A stretch of 64,000 nucleotides of DNA from Thermogemmatispora onikobensis. Lineage in GTDB: Bacteria; Chloroflexota; Ktedonobacteria; Ktedonobacterales; Ktedonobacteraceae. The notes beneath the pieces were generated by a model that was not told where the DNA came from, made no database searches, and was given only the letters and a program-made list of their open reading frames with translations. Below, one piece after another: positions 19,033-28,857 of this stretch. Position 1 is the stretch's first letter. Each line of letters begins with the position of its first letter. Location: the NCBI RefSeq assembly GCF_001748285.1, contig NZ_BDGT01000018.1, forward strand, positions 1-64,000, given 5' to 3'. The position numbers were made by a program, and so were the translations under genes.

Positions 19033-20507
19033 TGGTTCACTCGCTGTATCAGCGTGGGAAGGGATGGGATATGATAATGAGACACCAAAGGATCGCTGCC
19101 TTGGTGCAGTGGTTGGGACAGTGGCCCTGGCAGGAAGGGAAAGCTGATCGTGGCAGATTTCTGCTGGCCTGCCTCTTGATGCTGGGAGCGAGTGGCTTGC
19201 CCTGGCTAGCAGACCCTCTGCAGGGAGGATGTTCTCCCTGGCAGACGCCGCTGGTGCCAGCCTGGTCTTTGGCCGCTCCCGATACGATCGGGGCGGCACT
19301 GACAAGCGTTGGCGCAGGCTCTTTCATGGCTGCTTTGCTCTGCTTGGGCTGCGCTCTGAAACCTTCTGCTCATCAGGGCCTGTGGCGCTATCGTCTGGCA
19401 GGGGCCAGCTGTTTACTGCCTCTCTGCCTCTTCTTGCTGCACTTTACTGCTGTCGACACTCGACAGGGTGATCTGCTGGCTTATCATAAGCTGGAAGCTC
19501 TGCTTATCAGGCGTCACTTGGGCTACAATCTTCCCCGGGACTGGCTCCCTGTGACGGCTCCTTTCGCCCTCGATATGACGGCACTCCACTGGCGCCTCGT
19601 CTTGTTGGTGGATCAGCTTCGCCCAGGGGCTGTGCTTCCTTTGATTGGCCTGAGCCTTTGGTTCCCTCTCCAGCAGCCAGACCCCAAACGATCAGACGAT
19701 AAGGTAAGGCCGCGGCGGCTTGCCCGGGGCTGTGCCTGGCACCCGCTCTGGGTGACGGTAGCGCTAGGAGTGGGCCTGCTACCAGTTCTCAGCGCTCCGC
19801 TCTGGTCTCTGCTGGCTACATGGCAGGCGAGCCTGGCCATCGCCTCCGGTGAGTATCAGCAGGCTCTCGGACGATTGGAGACAGTCCGCTGGCTGGCTCC
19901 TGGCACTGTCGACTCTGTGACCTATGAGGAGCAGCTCGGTCAGTCCCTCTTCGGGTTAGAGGCTCACTCACAGAGGGAGGCAGTGAGCTTTGCGGCGGCT
20001 CACTCTTTGCTGCAGCAGCGAGCCTACCTGCGTGCCTATCAGCTGCTCTTCCCGCATTGGTTGGCCCATACCCAGCGGCAGCAAGATCCCCCTGAGTCGT
20101 GGCTAACTACTGCCCTCAGCGAAGCCCTGGAGGGGCTGGTCGAGGCTGCCTGGCCTTCCAGGACGCTCTCAGCGGATATGCTGGAGCGAAACCACCGATT
20201 GAGTATGGCTCTGGTCTGGCTGAGACGACTCGCGCAAGTCAATCCAGCTAGTCTCTATGCTCACTACCTTCTTGGGCGCGCTGACTACGAGCTTCGCAAC
20301 TATCCAGACTGCCTGACGGAGATGAGAAGAGCGTCGACGCTCTCCGCCGATAATGACCTCCGTTCGTCTGCCTATACCTACATGGGTCTGGCTGAGATTG
20401 CTTTAGGCCGCTCCGTTCAGGGACGAGAGGCTTTGCTGAGAGCACTCGCGCTTGATCCCGACTATCACAATAACACGGCGCGAGAGGCTCTCTCTGGTTT
20501 GCACTAA
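19032..20507 (+). CDS. membrane protein with C-terminal TPR repeats
   Basis: Not a named family. The N-terminal 250 residues hold about four to five membrane helices (GRFLLACLLMLGASGLPWL, GAGSFMAALLCLGCAL, ASCLLPLCLFLLHFT, VTVALGVGLLPVLSAPLW). The C-terminal 220 residues are helical pairs that read as tetratricopeptide repeats, for example PASLYAHYLLGRADYELRNYPDCLTEM and RSSAYTYMGLAEIALGRSVQGREALLRALALDPD. The ATG overlaps the adaptor gene stop (TGATG), so it is translated with it; a TTG three bases earlier is possible. TPR proteins with membrane anchors often scaffold polysaccharide assembly, which would fit, but this is inference. Confidence 0.7.
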   Translation: MVHSLYQRGKGWDMIMRHQRIAALVQWLGQWPWQEGKADRGRFLLACLLMLGASGLPWLADPLQGGCSPWQTPLVPAWSLAAPDTIGAALTSVGAGSFMAALLCLGCALKPSAHQGLWRYRLAGASCLLPLCLFLLHFTAVDTRQGDLLAYHKLEALLIRRHLGYNLPRDWLPVTAPFALDMTALHWRLVLLVDQLRPGAVLPLIGLSLWFPLQQPDPKRSDDKVRPRRLARGCAWHPLWVTVALGVGLLPVLSAPLWSLLATWQASLAIASGEYQQALGRLETVRWLAPGTVDSVTYEEQLGQSLFGLEAHSQREAVSFAAAHSLLQQRAYLRAYQLLFPHWLAHTQRQQDPPESWLTTALSEALEGLVEAAWPSRTLSADMLERNHRLSMALVWLRRLAQVNPASLYAHYLLGRADYELRNYPDCLTEMRRASTLSADNDLRSSAYTYMGLAEIALGRSVQGREALLRALALDPDYHNNTAREALSGLH

Positions 20508-20527
20508 AGTGTATTGAGCAATATAAT
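20499..20527 (+). promoter_or_regulatory. promoter of the GT-C glycosyltransferase gene
   Basis: A perfect TATAAT at 20522-20527 lies 17 bases after TTGCAC (20499-20504), in an AT-rich gap after the TPR gene. A near-palindrome GCAAATgattATTTTGC follows at 20531-20547 and could be an operator. This would give the last two genes of the cluster their own transcript. Confidence 0.5.
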
Positions 20528-20595
20528 ATAGCAAATGATTATTTTGCTGTATGAGCAGCAAATAAGCAAGTAAGAAGGGATGGTCGTAGGGTTCT

Positions 20596-23500
20596 ATGTT
20601 TGAACGCTGGTACTTGTGCCGCCAGTTCCTTCCCTGCCCTGGTGCTCTCTGCCTCCTGCTGCTGGCGATGTTGGCGGCGGTCTGGTTTACCTGGCAGGTT
20701 ACGGTGGTTCCTCAGCCGGGGGATTTTGACCCCGGTTGGGGAGGAGCCCGCTGGATTACCGCAGCAGATGGGAGCGCACCGGTCGCCTACTTCCGTTACA
20801 GCCTGCGGCTCAATTCGTGGCCGGAGGAAGCGCTGCTGACGGTAGCGGCACGGCAGACTTTCACCCTGGCTGTCAATGGCGTGTCGCTGAGCAACACTAG
20901 CGGCCAATTCACCCCTCGTGCCTTTCTCTATGATCTACGCCGCACGTTGCGGATCGGCGTAAACGTCATTGCTGTGCGCGTAGCCAATGGAGACTTGCAG
21001 GTACCGGCTCTGAGGGCCTTACTAGAGATCAGGAATGAGGCAGGGACCTACCGCTATGGCTCGGGAGAGGCCTGGCGCGCCACTGCTCAAAGCAGTCTGG
21101 CCCATCGCCGTGATGCAGTGACGGTCAATGCCTGGAGCCTGGCCGGCTTCGACGCGACTGACTGGCACCAGGCGAGAGTGCTTCCAGAAGCAGCCGGCAC
21201 TGAGCCACATCTCCCATTTGATCCCCGTCCCTATGAGCAGCCCTTGCCTCACCTCTGGCTAAGAGCGGACAGTCCTGACTCCTGCTTTACCCGGCTCTTT
21301 GATCTGCCCGAGGGAGTGACCACGGCCTGGCTCCGCCTGGGAAGCCCTGATCGGACGAGTGTTTATCTCAATGGGAAGTTGCTGACGACCCTGAGCGGAG
21401 GAGTCCAGTCTCTGCCTTTCAAGCAGTCTCCTTCTTCAGAAGGCTATCTGGCCGGGCTTCCGGTCGCGCTTTATGACATCTCGCCCTGGCTGCACACGGG
21501 ACATAATACACTTGCCATCCATGCGGTTCTGCAAGTGCCGCCAGTCGAAGGGCAGGGGGAGCACCTCTTCACGAAGGTGGCAGTGCTGACCGATCTTGTT
21601 CTTGAGAAGAGCGAGGGTCGCTCGCTGTGGCTGGAGCCATCAGTGGCCTGGCGCCTGGCCAATCATCAGGCCTGTGGACAGTTGAATGCGGAACAACTAT
21701 TGAAGCGCTGGCCGTCAGCCCCTCTCGAAAGTCCTTCGGCCCCCTTGCTCCTGCCATACCTGACCACTGTGACGGTCGCTTCGCCTTCTCTTCTCTCCAT
21801 GCCCACCAGAGGCTGGGTCGCCCTTGGCGGAGCAATAGCCACTGTCTGGCTCCCCTGGCTTGGATCAGGTTTGTGGCTCGCGATTGGATGCTCTACAGTA
21901 CCGCGAGTGATCTGGCGGCGGTTGAGTCTGGCCGTGGTCCCACCGCTCACTCTGGCAGCACTCTTGATAGTACTGGCCTGCGTTCCGGCTCTCCCACACC
22001 TCTGGCCGTATACCTGGTTCTGGCTCTGGTTTCTAGGCGCATTCCTCTTGCTTGACTACGCTGTGCTGGCCTGGGCAATCTGGAGAGCCGGTCGCCGATT
22101 GCAGGCCGGTCAGACAGCTGCCGAGCAGAGAAAAGAGAGCAGCCTCAGCGAGGTCGAGAAAGAGAAGTGCGTTGAGGTAGGCTCTCAAGGCCGGGAGCGT
22201 TTGTCTGGCTATCTGTTGGGGCGCCATCATCCCTCCTGGCAGTCCTGGCGCTTCTGGATGGCCATGCTCCCGCTCTTGGCCATAGCCGTCCTCTTCTCAG
22301 GCTATCAACTCTCTTATGAGCCTTATTGGCAAGATGAGCTTTCTAGCTACTATGCAGCGCGCGGCATTTTGACCACCGGCTGGCCAAGCTTCCCTTCGGG
22401 TTTTCTCTACACCAAGGCAGAACTCTATTCCTATCTATTGGCCGGCTGGAGCCTGCTCTTCGGAGACCGTCCAGAGATAACGCGCGCCATCAGCGTTGGA
22501 GAGTACCTTCTCTGCCTGCCCCTGCTCTACCTGGCAGGCTGCTACTTCTTCTCCCGCCGCGTAGCCTGGTTAGCTACGGCTATGCTGGCCTGCTCACCCC
22601 TGGCCTGGGTCTGGTCGCGTCAGATGCGCATGTACCAGCAAGCACAGCTTCTCACCCTGTTGACCTTGCTGCTCTTTTATAGCTGTCTACAACGCCAGGC
22701 GCGCTCTCGCCTCATCTATGGAGTGGCGCTCAGCCTGCTGGCAACCTACCTGAGCCATGAGGAGACCTTTATCATCCTGCCAGCCCTGTTGCTCTGCGCT
22801 CTCTGCTGCAGAGACCGGGCCCGGCTCAGCCTGGCAGCCCTTTGTTGCTCGCCCTCCTGGCAACGAGCTGGCCTGCTCGCTGGCATTGGTATCGGCATTC
22901 AGCTCCTGCTAGCTCATGGGAGCCATCCGCCTCTCCTCGGAACAGATGCCTCGCAGCGCCCTCTTGTCCAATTCACCTTGAATAATGTCATCTTCTATAC
23001 GGAAATGCTACTTTCGCCCGATGCAAATGGACGAATGCCCTGGCTCTTCCTGAATTCGGTGAGCATGATACTTGGCTGCTTGCAAGCTATCCGTAGAAAG
23101 GAGCCACGCGCCTGCTACTGTCTCTTGTTTTTGCTAGCTTCCTGGCTGACGCTGATCTACGGCTTTACGCTTCAGGCGGACCGCTACCTCTATCCATTGC
23201 TCCCTTGCTATTACCTGCTGAGCGCCTATGGAGCGAGCGAGCTCATACAGGCTGTTGGAAGATTCACAATGACCTTGAAAGAGGCAAGCCCCTTACCGCC
23301 TGACCAGAGCTGGAAGCGCGTAACGACGGTACAGCGCCTGTTCTTGATAGGAAGCTCGGGTCTGCTGTGTGCCCTCCTCTTGATTGCGCCGTTGAAAGCG
23401 ATGAGCGCCAGCAACCTGTTTCTGAGCCGGCTGCTGGGCCTGCCCTATCACCGTCATTACGCCGACTATGATCTCGTCGGAGCCTATCTACGGCAACATC

Positions 23501-23823
23501 TGCGCCGAGGGGACGTGGTAATTGCGGTAGCACCTGCCAACTGCGTGCGCTACTATGTGGGGCAGGTCGATTACTTTTTCTCCATCGACCGCGCCCTCTA
23601 TCTCATGGAGCAGCGCGGGCATATCATAGAGACCGCCTCTGCGGCGGAGGCGCTCCTCAACCAAGAGGACTTCGCGGCGGTGCTGGCTGAGCACCCGCGG
23701 GTCTGGATAGTTTCAGATGGCGGGCCATATGAGTCTGCTGTCAAAAAGCGCTTTCTCTTTCCGCCCGATGTGCACCTGGTCTTTGAAGGGTATGCATCCG
23801 CTCTGTATCTGCGTGGCGGTTAG
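20596..23823 (+). CDS. giant GT-C (family 39-like) glycosyltransferase with N-terminal lectin-like domains
   Basis: A 1075-residue membrane protein. A membrane helix at 16-38 is followed by about 350 outer residues forming two beta-sandwich modules (around [20 protein letters not shown] and [20 protein letters not shown]), each with the galactose-binding/rhamnosidase-like pattern of a strand pair then VNGVSLSN or LNGKLLTT. Three to four helices span 405-500. The catalytic part starts near 552 and has the GT-C acidic pair after its first helix ([11 protein letters not shown], Asp580-Glu581), then RISVGEYLL-like and [12 protein letters not shown] segments and about nine helices. GT-C enzymes use polyprenyl-phosphate sugars, which the upstream GT2 could make. 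The lectin-GT-C fusion is unusual. Confidence 0.8.
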   Translation: MFERWYLCRQFLPCPGALCLLLLAMLAAVWFTWQVTVVPQPGDFDPGWGGARWITAADGSAPVAYFRYSLRLNSWPEEALLTVAARQTFTLAVNGVSLSNTSGQFTPRAFLYDLRRTLRIGVNVIAVRVANGDLQVPALRALLEIRNEAGTYRYGSGEAWRATAQSSLAHRRDAVTVNAWSLAGFDATDWHQARVLPEAAGTEPHLPFDPRPYEQPLPHLWLRADSPDSCFTRLFDLPEGVTTAWLRLGSPDRTSVYLNGKLLTTLSGGVQSLPFKQSPSSEGYLAGLPVALYDISPWLHTGHNTLAIHAVLQVPPVEGQGEHLFTKVAVLTDLVLEKSEGRSLWLEPSVAWRLANHQACGQLNAEQLLKRWPSAPLESPSAPLLLPYLTTVTVASPSLLSMPTRGWVALGGAIATVWLPWLGSGLWLAIGCSTVPRVIWRRLSLAVVPPLTLAALLIVLACVPALPHLWPYTWFWLWFLGAFLLLDYAVLAWAIWRAGRRLQAGQTAAEQRKESSLSEVEKEKCVEVGSQGRERLSGYLLGRHHPSWQSWRFWMAMLPLLAIAVLFSGYQLSYEPYWQDELSSYYAARGILTTGWPSFPSGFLYTKAELYSYLLAGWSLLFGDRPEITRAISVGEYLLCLPLLYLAGCYFFSRRVAWLATAMLACSPLAWVWSRQMRMYQQAQLLTLLTLLLFYSCLQRQARSRLIYGVALSLLATYLSHEETFIILPALLLCALCCRDRARLSLAALCCSPSWQRAGLLAGIGIGIQLLLAHGSHPPLLGTDASQRPLVQFTLNNVIFYTEMLLSPDANGRMPWLFLNSVSMILGCLQAIRRKEPRACYCLLFLLASWLTLIYGFTLQADRYLYPLLPCYYLLSAYGASELIQAVGRFTMTLKEASPLPPDQSWKRVTTVQRLFLIGSSGLLCALLLIAPLKAMSASNLFLSRLLGLPYHRHYADYDLVGAYLRQHLRRGDVVIAVAPANCVRYYVGQVDYFFSIDRALYLMEQRGHIIETASAAEALLNQEDFAAVLAEHPRVWIVSDGGPYESAVKKRFLFPPDVHLVFEGYASALYLRGG

Positions 23824-23845
23824 CTATTTCGGAGGGTCTAGTTCT

Positions 23846-25210
23846 ATGCAAATGAAGCTATACCGATTATTGCGGACTATCGTGTGGATTCTGATTGTGC
23901 TCTGGGTAATCATGACCGCGGCTGGCTACATTGTGAGCTGCGCGCCACTCTGGGAGCAGCTCCCTCATCCACCCTTGCTCGTGGGGGATAGTCTCACCCC
24001 CAGCTCAGGCCAGGACCTTGTCGCAGCCGCGACCTCTCTGGCCTTGTTGCCTGGGTGGCGCGAGCAGGTTGAGACAGTGATCAACCAGGTGCTGGAGAGC
24101 ATGCATCAGCATGCCTGGAATCCCCTGGCCGAAACGCATGGCCAGCGCACTGGCGGTCTCTTCATCAACTGGAAGATGACCCATCCAGAGCGTGTCAATG
24201 CCATTCGACCTGGGCCTGGGCCGCAAGAAGAGACGCTGAAAAAGCATGATCCCCAGGTTGATCTGCTCTATCTGAATGCCTTGAGCACCTATCAGCATCG
24301 CAACCCTGGAAAAAGAACCTATCAAGCCGACCTGCAGCGAATACTGGCTGTGGTCAGGATCGATTTTCAGCATTACAACCTGCCCAAAGGCTGGATCTAC
24401 TTCTCGCTCCTCTCAGCGGCGCTCACCTTGCCGGATGCTCCTCTACTGCAAGAGGCCCGTGCTCTGGCCGAGCGTTTCTATCGCTTTTGGTATGATCCGC
24501 TGGTAGGGACAGTCTATGACCGACGTCATCGACTACCTGACTATAGCACAGTCCATACGCTAGAGTGTGGTGTTGCTCTCATCGATGCAGGAAAGCGCTG
24601 GCGGGTGCCAGCCTGGAGGGAGGCCGGCGAGCGAACCCTGCAACACGTCGTCAGCGTCGCCTTTGATCCTCACAGACACTTACTCTACGAAAGCATGGTG
24701 GTCGAGCCAGCAGGCCCTGACCAGCCCCAAAGCGATCAAGTCAGAGCAGCTTCCGAAGGAGAGGCGGTCTCCGCACTGGCCCTGGCCTATCATCTCACCG
24801 GCCAACGCCAGTATCTTTCACTCGCAAGCACGTTGCTCCAGAGCCTCTTCGCCACCAGTGGTCTCTGGGACAAGCAGCGAGGCGGCTTTTACTTTGCTCT
24901 TCATCTGAGTAATGGGAGCGTTATCCAGGATTATAAAGAAACACGTGCTCAGTGTCTCACGCTAAGCGGCCTACAGCTCTATAATGCCCAGGTCACACTC
25001 CCCTTCCTCAACGAGGAACGTACTCTTATCGCCTTACTGTTGGGACCATTTTATGAGCATACCTATCATGGCTACTTCTACCGTCTGCGAACCGATTTTC
25101 AGATCTACGTCAGCAAACCGGGTGCCGGGATCGGCACAGAAGACTATTTCACCTCAGAGGCAATGGGATGCGTCGTGAACGCGCTGCTAGCGGTGACCCA
25201 GCCTGTCTAG
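23846..25210 (+). CDS. membrane-anchored alpha/alpha-barrel protein (six-hairpin glycosidase-like)
   Basis: A 454-residue protein with one N-terminal membrane helix (LLRTIVWILIVLWVIMTAAGYIV) and a large outer domain of helical hairpins. Repeats such as PQVDLLYLNALSTYQHR, LLSAALTLPDAPLLQEARALAERFY, EGEAVSALALAYHLTGQRQYLSLASTLL and FFTSEAMGCVVNALLAV-like ending fit the (alpha/alpha)6 barrel of glycoside hydrolases, lyases and glucuronyl epimerases. Catalytic acids cannot be assigned. GGAGG ten bases before the ATG at 23846 fixes the start; the open frame from 23717 overlaps the previous gene. Last gene of the cluster; likely trims, cleaves or epimerises the surface polymer, by inference. Confidence 0.7.
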   Translation: MQMKLYRLLRTIVWILIVLWVIMTAAGYIVSCAPLWEQLPHPPLLVGDSLTPSSGQDLVAAATSLALLPGWREQVETVINQVLESMHQHAWNPLAETHGQRTGGLFINWKMTHPERVNAIRPGPGPQEETLKKHDPQVDLLYLNALSTYQHRNPGKRTYQADLQRILAVVRIDFQHYNLPKGWIYFSLLSAALTLPDAPLLQEARALAERFYRFWYDPLVGTVYDRRHRLPDYSTVHTLECGVALIDAGKRWRVPAWREAGERTLQHVVSVAFDPHRHLLYESMVVEPAGPDQPQSDQVRAASEGEAVSALALAYHLTGQRQYLSLASTLLQSLFATSGLWDKQRGGFYFALHLSNGSVIQDYKETRAQCLTLSGLQLYNAQVTLPFLNEERTLIALLLGPFYEHTYHGYFYRLRTDFQIYVSKPGAGIGTEDYFTSEAMGCVVNALLAVTQPV

Positions 25211-25288
25211 CAGCCCTCCTTGCGTGCGTTGTAGCAGAAGGACCCAGGAGACGCTCCGGCTACGAATCGCAAAGAGCCAGCGCATCGG

Positions 25289-26623
25289 TCAGCGCTGGCT
25301 GGCCATTGGCTGTTGACGAATCAAAGTCAGCAAGCTTCCTGCCAGGAGATAGGAGAGGGCCATCACCATAAAGGCAAACTGGAAGCCAAACTGATCAATA
25401 AGCCAGCCAACGATGCCACCCCAGGCGGAGCCAACGCCAAAGGCCAGCGCGAAATAGAGGCTGAAGGCGTTGTCGCGCAAATCGCGGCTGGCCGAATCTG
25501 CCAGGTAAGCCTGGAGTAAGGGAGCTTCGGCGTAGACAGCAAGGCCCATCAGCAACAAAGCCGGTGGGATCAGCCAGAAAGGCATACCGGGGCGAGCCAG
25601 CTCAATAAAGAGGAGCGTCGTTAGAGCCGAGGCTCCATAGAAGAGATAGAGCATCGGGCGGCGCCCCAGGCGGTCGGAGAGGCGGCCACCTAGCAGTGGG
25701 CCAATGACGCTTCCGAGCAGTAACAAAGTCAAAAGGAGACCCTGGAGACGGCTATCAACATGGCGCACATTCTGTAAATAAAGGGGGACATAGGTCGTAA
25801 CATTGCCCAGACCACGACCGCCAGCGGCAATAATAGAGACAGCCATGATAATCAGCAGTGTACGGTCGCGCAGCGGAAGCAGCAGACTTTTGCCTGTCTG
25901 GAGCAGCTCGCTCCCGCGCAAGGCCAGGCTGTGAGCAGGTTGAGGCCCTATTTCTGCTGTCTGCTGCCGGAGGCGGCTACGCCGGTCGAGTGGTCCCCTC
26001 TCCTCAAGCAGAATCAGAATAGCGATGCCAATCAAAATGCCTGGCAAAGCGGCCACATAGAGCAAAGGACGCCAGCCCCAAAGCCCGAGCAGTGGGCCGG
26101 CGATAAAAGGGACGGCCAGCGTGCCGATATTGCCGCCGGCGATATGCCAGGCCAAAGCATAGCCATGCCGGCGCTGGCCGTAGCGATCAGTCAGATAAGA
26201 GCTGCCAACGGGGTGTTGAGGAGCGGTAGCCAGCCGAAAAGCCGTACTCCAGACCATCAAGGGCCAGAAGCCGTTGATGGTCCCTGTCAGCAAGGTGCTC
26301 AGGCCACCGAGGATAGCGCCGACGCCAAGCAACACCTTGCGCAGGATATAACGACTCGCCAGGCCGAAAACCACCTGGAGAAGGCCCCCGAGAGCATTGG
26401 GAAGAGCGACTACCAGGCCAATCTGGGTATAGCTGAGATGGTACTCCTCCTGGATGAGGGGGTAAACGAGAGGCATCAAGACTGTAATAGCATGAATAAA
26501 GGCATGAGCTGTACTGACCAGAAAGAGGTCGCGGCCTGCGGCAGGCAAAGCAGTAATCTGCTCTTCCGGTAGCATGGCCGTCTGGCCTGGACCAGCCGTC
26601 GATTTCTGCTCTGCTTGTTTCAT
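25289..26623 (-). CDS. MFS transporter (12 helices)
   Basis: Major facilitator superfamily permease, 444 residues. The loop after helix 2 has FGLASRYILRKVLLGVG in place of the standard RxGRR signature, while the second half shows the full motif GGRLSDRLGRRPMLYL. The N-terminal pattern STAHAFIHAITVLMPLVYPLIQEEYHLSYTQIG resembles the fosmidomycin-resistance (Fsr)-like and related families, so an efflux role is possible but not provable. It is divergent from the mutase gene and shares a short promoter region with it. Its stop lies 78 bases from the end of the glycan cluster, facing it. Confidence 0.88.
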   Translation of the reverse strand: MKQAEQKSTAGPGQTAMLPEEQITALPAAGRDLFLVSTAHAFIHAITVLMPLVYPLIQEEYHLSYTQIGLVVALPNALGGLLQVVFGLASRYILRKVLLGVGAILGGLSTLLTGTINGFWPLMVWSTAFRLATAPQHPVGSSYLTDRYGQRRHGYALAWHIAGGNIGTLAVPFIAGPLLGLWGWRPLLYVAALPGILIGIAILILLEERGPLDRRSRLRQQTAEIGPQPAHSLALRGSELLQTGKSLLLPLRDRTLLIIMAVSIIAAGGRGLGNVTTYVPLYLQNVRHVDSRLQGLLLTLLLLGSVIGPLLGGRLSDRLGRRPMLYLFYGASALTTLLFIELARPGMPFWLIPPALLLMGLAVYAEAPLLQAYLADSASRDLRDNAFSLYFALAFGVGSAWGGIVGWLIDQFGFQFAFMVMALSYLLAGSLLTLIRQQPMASQR

Positions 26624-26724
26624 ATGATCCCTCCAAACTCAGTGTAACACGGAGGGAAGTGGGAGAGATAGAGAAGAAAAGGGCCATCGCTGGGGAGAAG
26701 AGGGGCGTTTAGAGGCCACCCCTA

Positions 26725-26733
26725 TGGTACAAT
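26725..26733 (+). promoter_or_regulatory. extended -10 promoter of the mutase gene
   Basis: TGGTACAAT reads as TGn plus TACAAT. No clear -35 is present. It is 86 bases before the mutase start and lies before the leader hairpins. Confidence 0.4.
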
Positions 26734-26747
26734 ACAACTGTGGAAAT

Positions 26748-26787
26748 CGTCCCAGGGGACGGCAATGTCAACGGCTCAGGCCGTCCC
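26748..26787 (+). promoter_or_regulatory. mutually exclusive hairpins in the mutase leader
   Basis: The segment GGGACG at 26756-26761 can pair upstream with CGTCCC (26748-26753, two-base loop) or, extended to GGGACGGC (26756-26763), downstream with GCCGTCCC (26780-26787, 16-base loop). The two stems exclude each other, which is the layout of a switch or attenuator. The region is too short for, and lacks the conserved box of, a cobalamin riboswitch. Confidence 0.35.
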
Positions 26788-26818
26788 GCAGGGTTCTCGA
26801 TGAAGAGGAGTGAGCGGC

Positions 26819-28552
26819 ATGCTAGACCAGGAATCTGTGGATATTGGTAAGGAACCCCGCCTTGTGCAGGGGACCCTCTTTGATACAGCTGAGCTAGAAC
26901 GGTTGGCAGCCGAGCAACGGCGCTGGGAAGAGACCACGCTCAAACAGTCGCTTGAGCGCATGCCCGAGCGAGAGCACCTCATGACCACCTCCAGTGTACC
27001 CATCAAGCGCGTCTACACCCCGCTAGATGTGGCCCACCTGGATTACATGCGCGATACCGGCCTGCCGGGCGAGTACCCTTTTACCCGCGGTGTACAGCCG
27101 ACAATGTATCGGGCCAAGCCCTGGACCATGCGGATGTTTGCCGGCTTTGGCACAGCTGAAGATACAAACGCGCGCTTCAAGTATCTCCTGCAGCAGGGAC
27201 AGACAGGTCTATCAACCGCCTTTGACATGCCCACACTTTACGGCTACGACACTGATCATCCGATGGCAGCCGGTGAGTTTGGCAAATGTGGCGTAGCAGT
27301 CTCCTCGTTGGCCGACATGGAAATCCTCTTTAAGGATCTGCCGCTTGATCGCATTACCACCTCCATGACCATCAACAGCCCGGCGGCAGTCATCTGGGCC
27401 ATGTACATCGTCAACGCCGAGAAGCAGGGGTATTCGCGTGAGAAGCTGGGAGGCACTCTACAGAACGACATCCTCAAAGAATACATCGCTCAGAAAGAGT
27501 TTCTCTTTCCTCCCGAGCCTTCCCTTCGGCTCGTCGTCGACACCATCGAATTTGGCGCGCGCCACATGCCGCGCTGGAACACCGTCAGCATCAGTGGCTA
27601 TCATATCCGCGAAGCAGGCGCCACTGCCGTCCAGGAGCTGGCTTTCACCATTGCCGATGGCATGACCTATGTAGAAGCGGCGCTTCAGCGTGGCCTCAAG
27701 ATTGACGAATTCGCGCCGCGACTCTCCTTTTTCTTCGATGTCCATAATGACTTCTTCGAGGAGATCGCCAAATTCCGCGCGGCGCGCCGCATTTGGGCGA
27801 AACTCATGCGCGAGCGCTACGGAGCCAAAAATCCGCGTTCCTGGCTGCTGCGCTGTCACGCTCAGACGGCGGGGGTCTCCCTCACCGCTCAACAACCGGA
27901 GAACAATATCGTACGCACAACCATTCAGGCGCTGGCCGCAGTTCTCGGAGGCACGCAGTCGCTCCACACCAACGCCCTCGACGAAGCGCTGGCGCTTCCC
28001 ACCGAGAAGGCAGCCCTGATTGCTCTGCGTACCCAGCAGATTATTGCCCACGAGAGTGGGGTCGCCAACACGGTTGACCCGCTGGGAGGCTCCTACTTTA
28101 TCGAGAAGCTCACCGATGAGACCGAGCAGGCGGCGTGGGAGTATATCAGGCGGATCGAAGAGCTGGGGGGAGTGTTGGCCTGTATCCAGAATGGCTTCTT
28201 CCAGCGAGAGATTGCCGAATCAGCCTACCGCTATCAACAAGAGATTGAGCAAGGCAAACGCATCATTGTTGGCGTGAATAAGTACGTCATGGAAGAGGAG
28301 ATGAAGGTTCCCACGCTCTACATCGATCGTGAGGGGGAGCGCGTCCATCTGGAGCGCTTAAACCGTGTGCGCAGAGAGCGAGATCAAGCGGCAGTCAGGA
28401 AAGCTCTCGACAACCTGCGGCGCGTGGCTGAAGGAAGAGAGAACACGATGCCGGCCATTATTGAGGCCGTGAGAGCCTATGCTACTCTGGGCGAGATCAT
28501 GGATGTCTTCCGCTCGGTCTTTGGTGAGTATACAGAACCGACAGTTTTTTAG
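26819..28552 (+). CDS. B12-dependent acyl-CoA mutase large subunit, isobutyryl-CoA mutase-like
   Basis: Catalytic subunit of the methylmalonyl/isobutyryl-CoA mutase family, 577 residues, a TIM-barrel domain without the cobalamin-binding domain, which must be a separate protein outside this window. The family core is clear: [59 protein letters not shown] (His262), [15 protein letters not shown]. At the positions that hold Tyr89 and Arg207 in methylmalonyl-CoA mutase this protein has Phe107 and Gln225, the pair known for isobutyryl-CoA mutase; Ala134 argues against 2-hydroxyisobutyryl-CoA mutase. GAGGAG eight bases before the ATG supports the start; a GTG at 26810 is possible. Generic annotation as methylmalonyl-CoA mutase may be wrong. 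Confidence 0.88.
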   Translation: MLDQESVDIGKEPRLVQGTLFDTAELERLAAEQRRWEETTLKQSLERMPEREHLMTTSSVPIKRVYTPLDVAHLDYMRDTGLPGEYPFTRGVQPTMYRAKPWTMRMFAGFGTAEDTNARFKYLLQQGQTGLSTAFDMPTLYGYDTDHPMAAGEFGKCGVAVSSLADMEILFKDLPLDRITTSMTINSPAAVIWAMYIVNAEKQGYSREKLGGTLQNDILKEYIAQKEFLFPPEPSLRLVVDTIEFGARHMPRWNTVSISGYHIREAGATAVQELAFTIADGMTYVEAALQRGLKIDEFAPRLSFFFDVHNDFFEEIAKFRAARRIWAKLMRERYGAKNPRSWLLRCHAQTAGVSLTAQQPENNIVRTTIQALAAVLGGTQSLHTNALDEALALPTEKAALIALRTQQIIAHESGVANTVDPLGGSYFIEKLTDETEQAAWEYIRRIEELGGVLACIQNGFFQREIAESAYRYQQEIEQGKRIIVGVNKYVMEEEMKVPTLYIDREGERVHLERLNRVRRERDQAAVRKALDNLRRVAEGRENTMPAIIEAVRAYATLGEIMDVFRSVFGEYTEPTVF

Positions 28553-28857
28553 CCAGGCGAGGGCCTTAGCCGGGTGCCTGGCGCTGCCTGGTAGTTGGAG
28601 AGGCTGCCAGGAAGGGCGAGGGGCGGGTAGAATTAAAGAATCGCGCTGCCACCTGGCTGGTCTCCTGGAGGCCAAGCCCCAGAGATAGGAGGGCCAGACT
28701 GGGTGGCAGGGATTGTCACCGATCTCCCTGCCTGATCCGCCAGGGGTGGGGAAGCGCGTTGCGTGCGCGCTCTCCTGATGGCATAATAGAATATCGCGCG
28801 ACCCTTGGGATAAGAGTGAGAGGGCATTACCCGATTTAAGGTGAGGATCGAGATGCG
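28553..28857 (+). other. intergenic region with hairpins and prmA promoter
   Basis: After the mutase stop come a 7-bp inverted repeat (GCCAGGC at 28552-28558, GCCTGGC at 28576-28582) and a perfect 8-bp hairpin GGCAGGGA / TCCCTGCC at 28705-28732; either may end the mutase transcript. A promoter for prmA follows. No coding sequence is visible. Confidence 0.4.
28759..28787 (+). promoter_or_regulatory. prmA-rsmE promoter
   Basis: TTGCGT (28759-28764), 17-base spacer, CATAAT (28782-28787) with TG one base before it (extended -10 TGGCATAAT). The distance to the prmA ATG is 70 bases. Confidence 0.5.

Noticed and set aside
26624-26818. Cobalamin riboswitch before the B12-dependent mutase
   Set aside because: The leader is too short and has no conserved B12 box; only alternative hairpins are seen.
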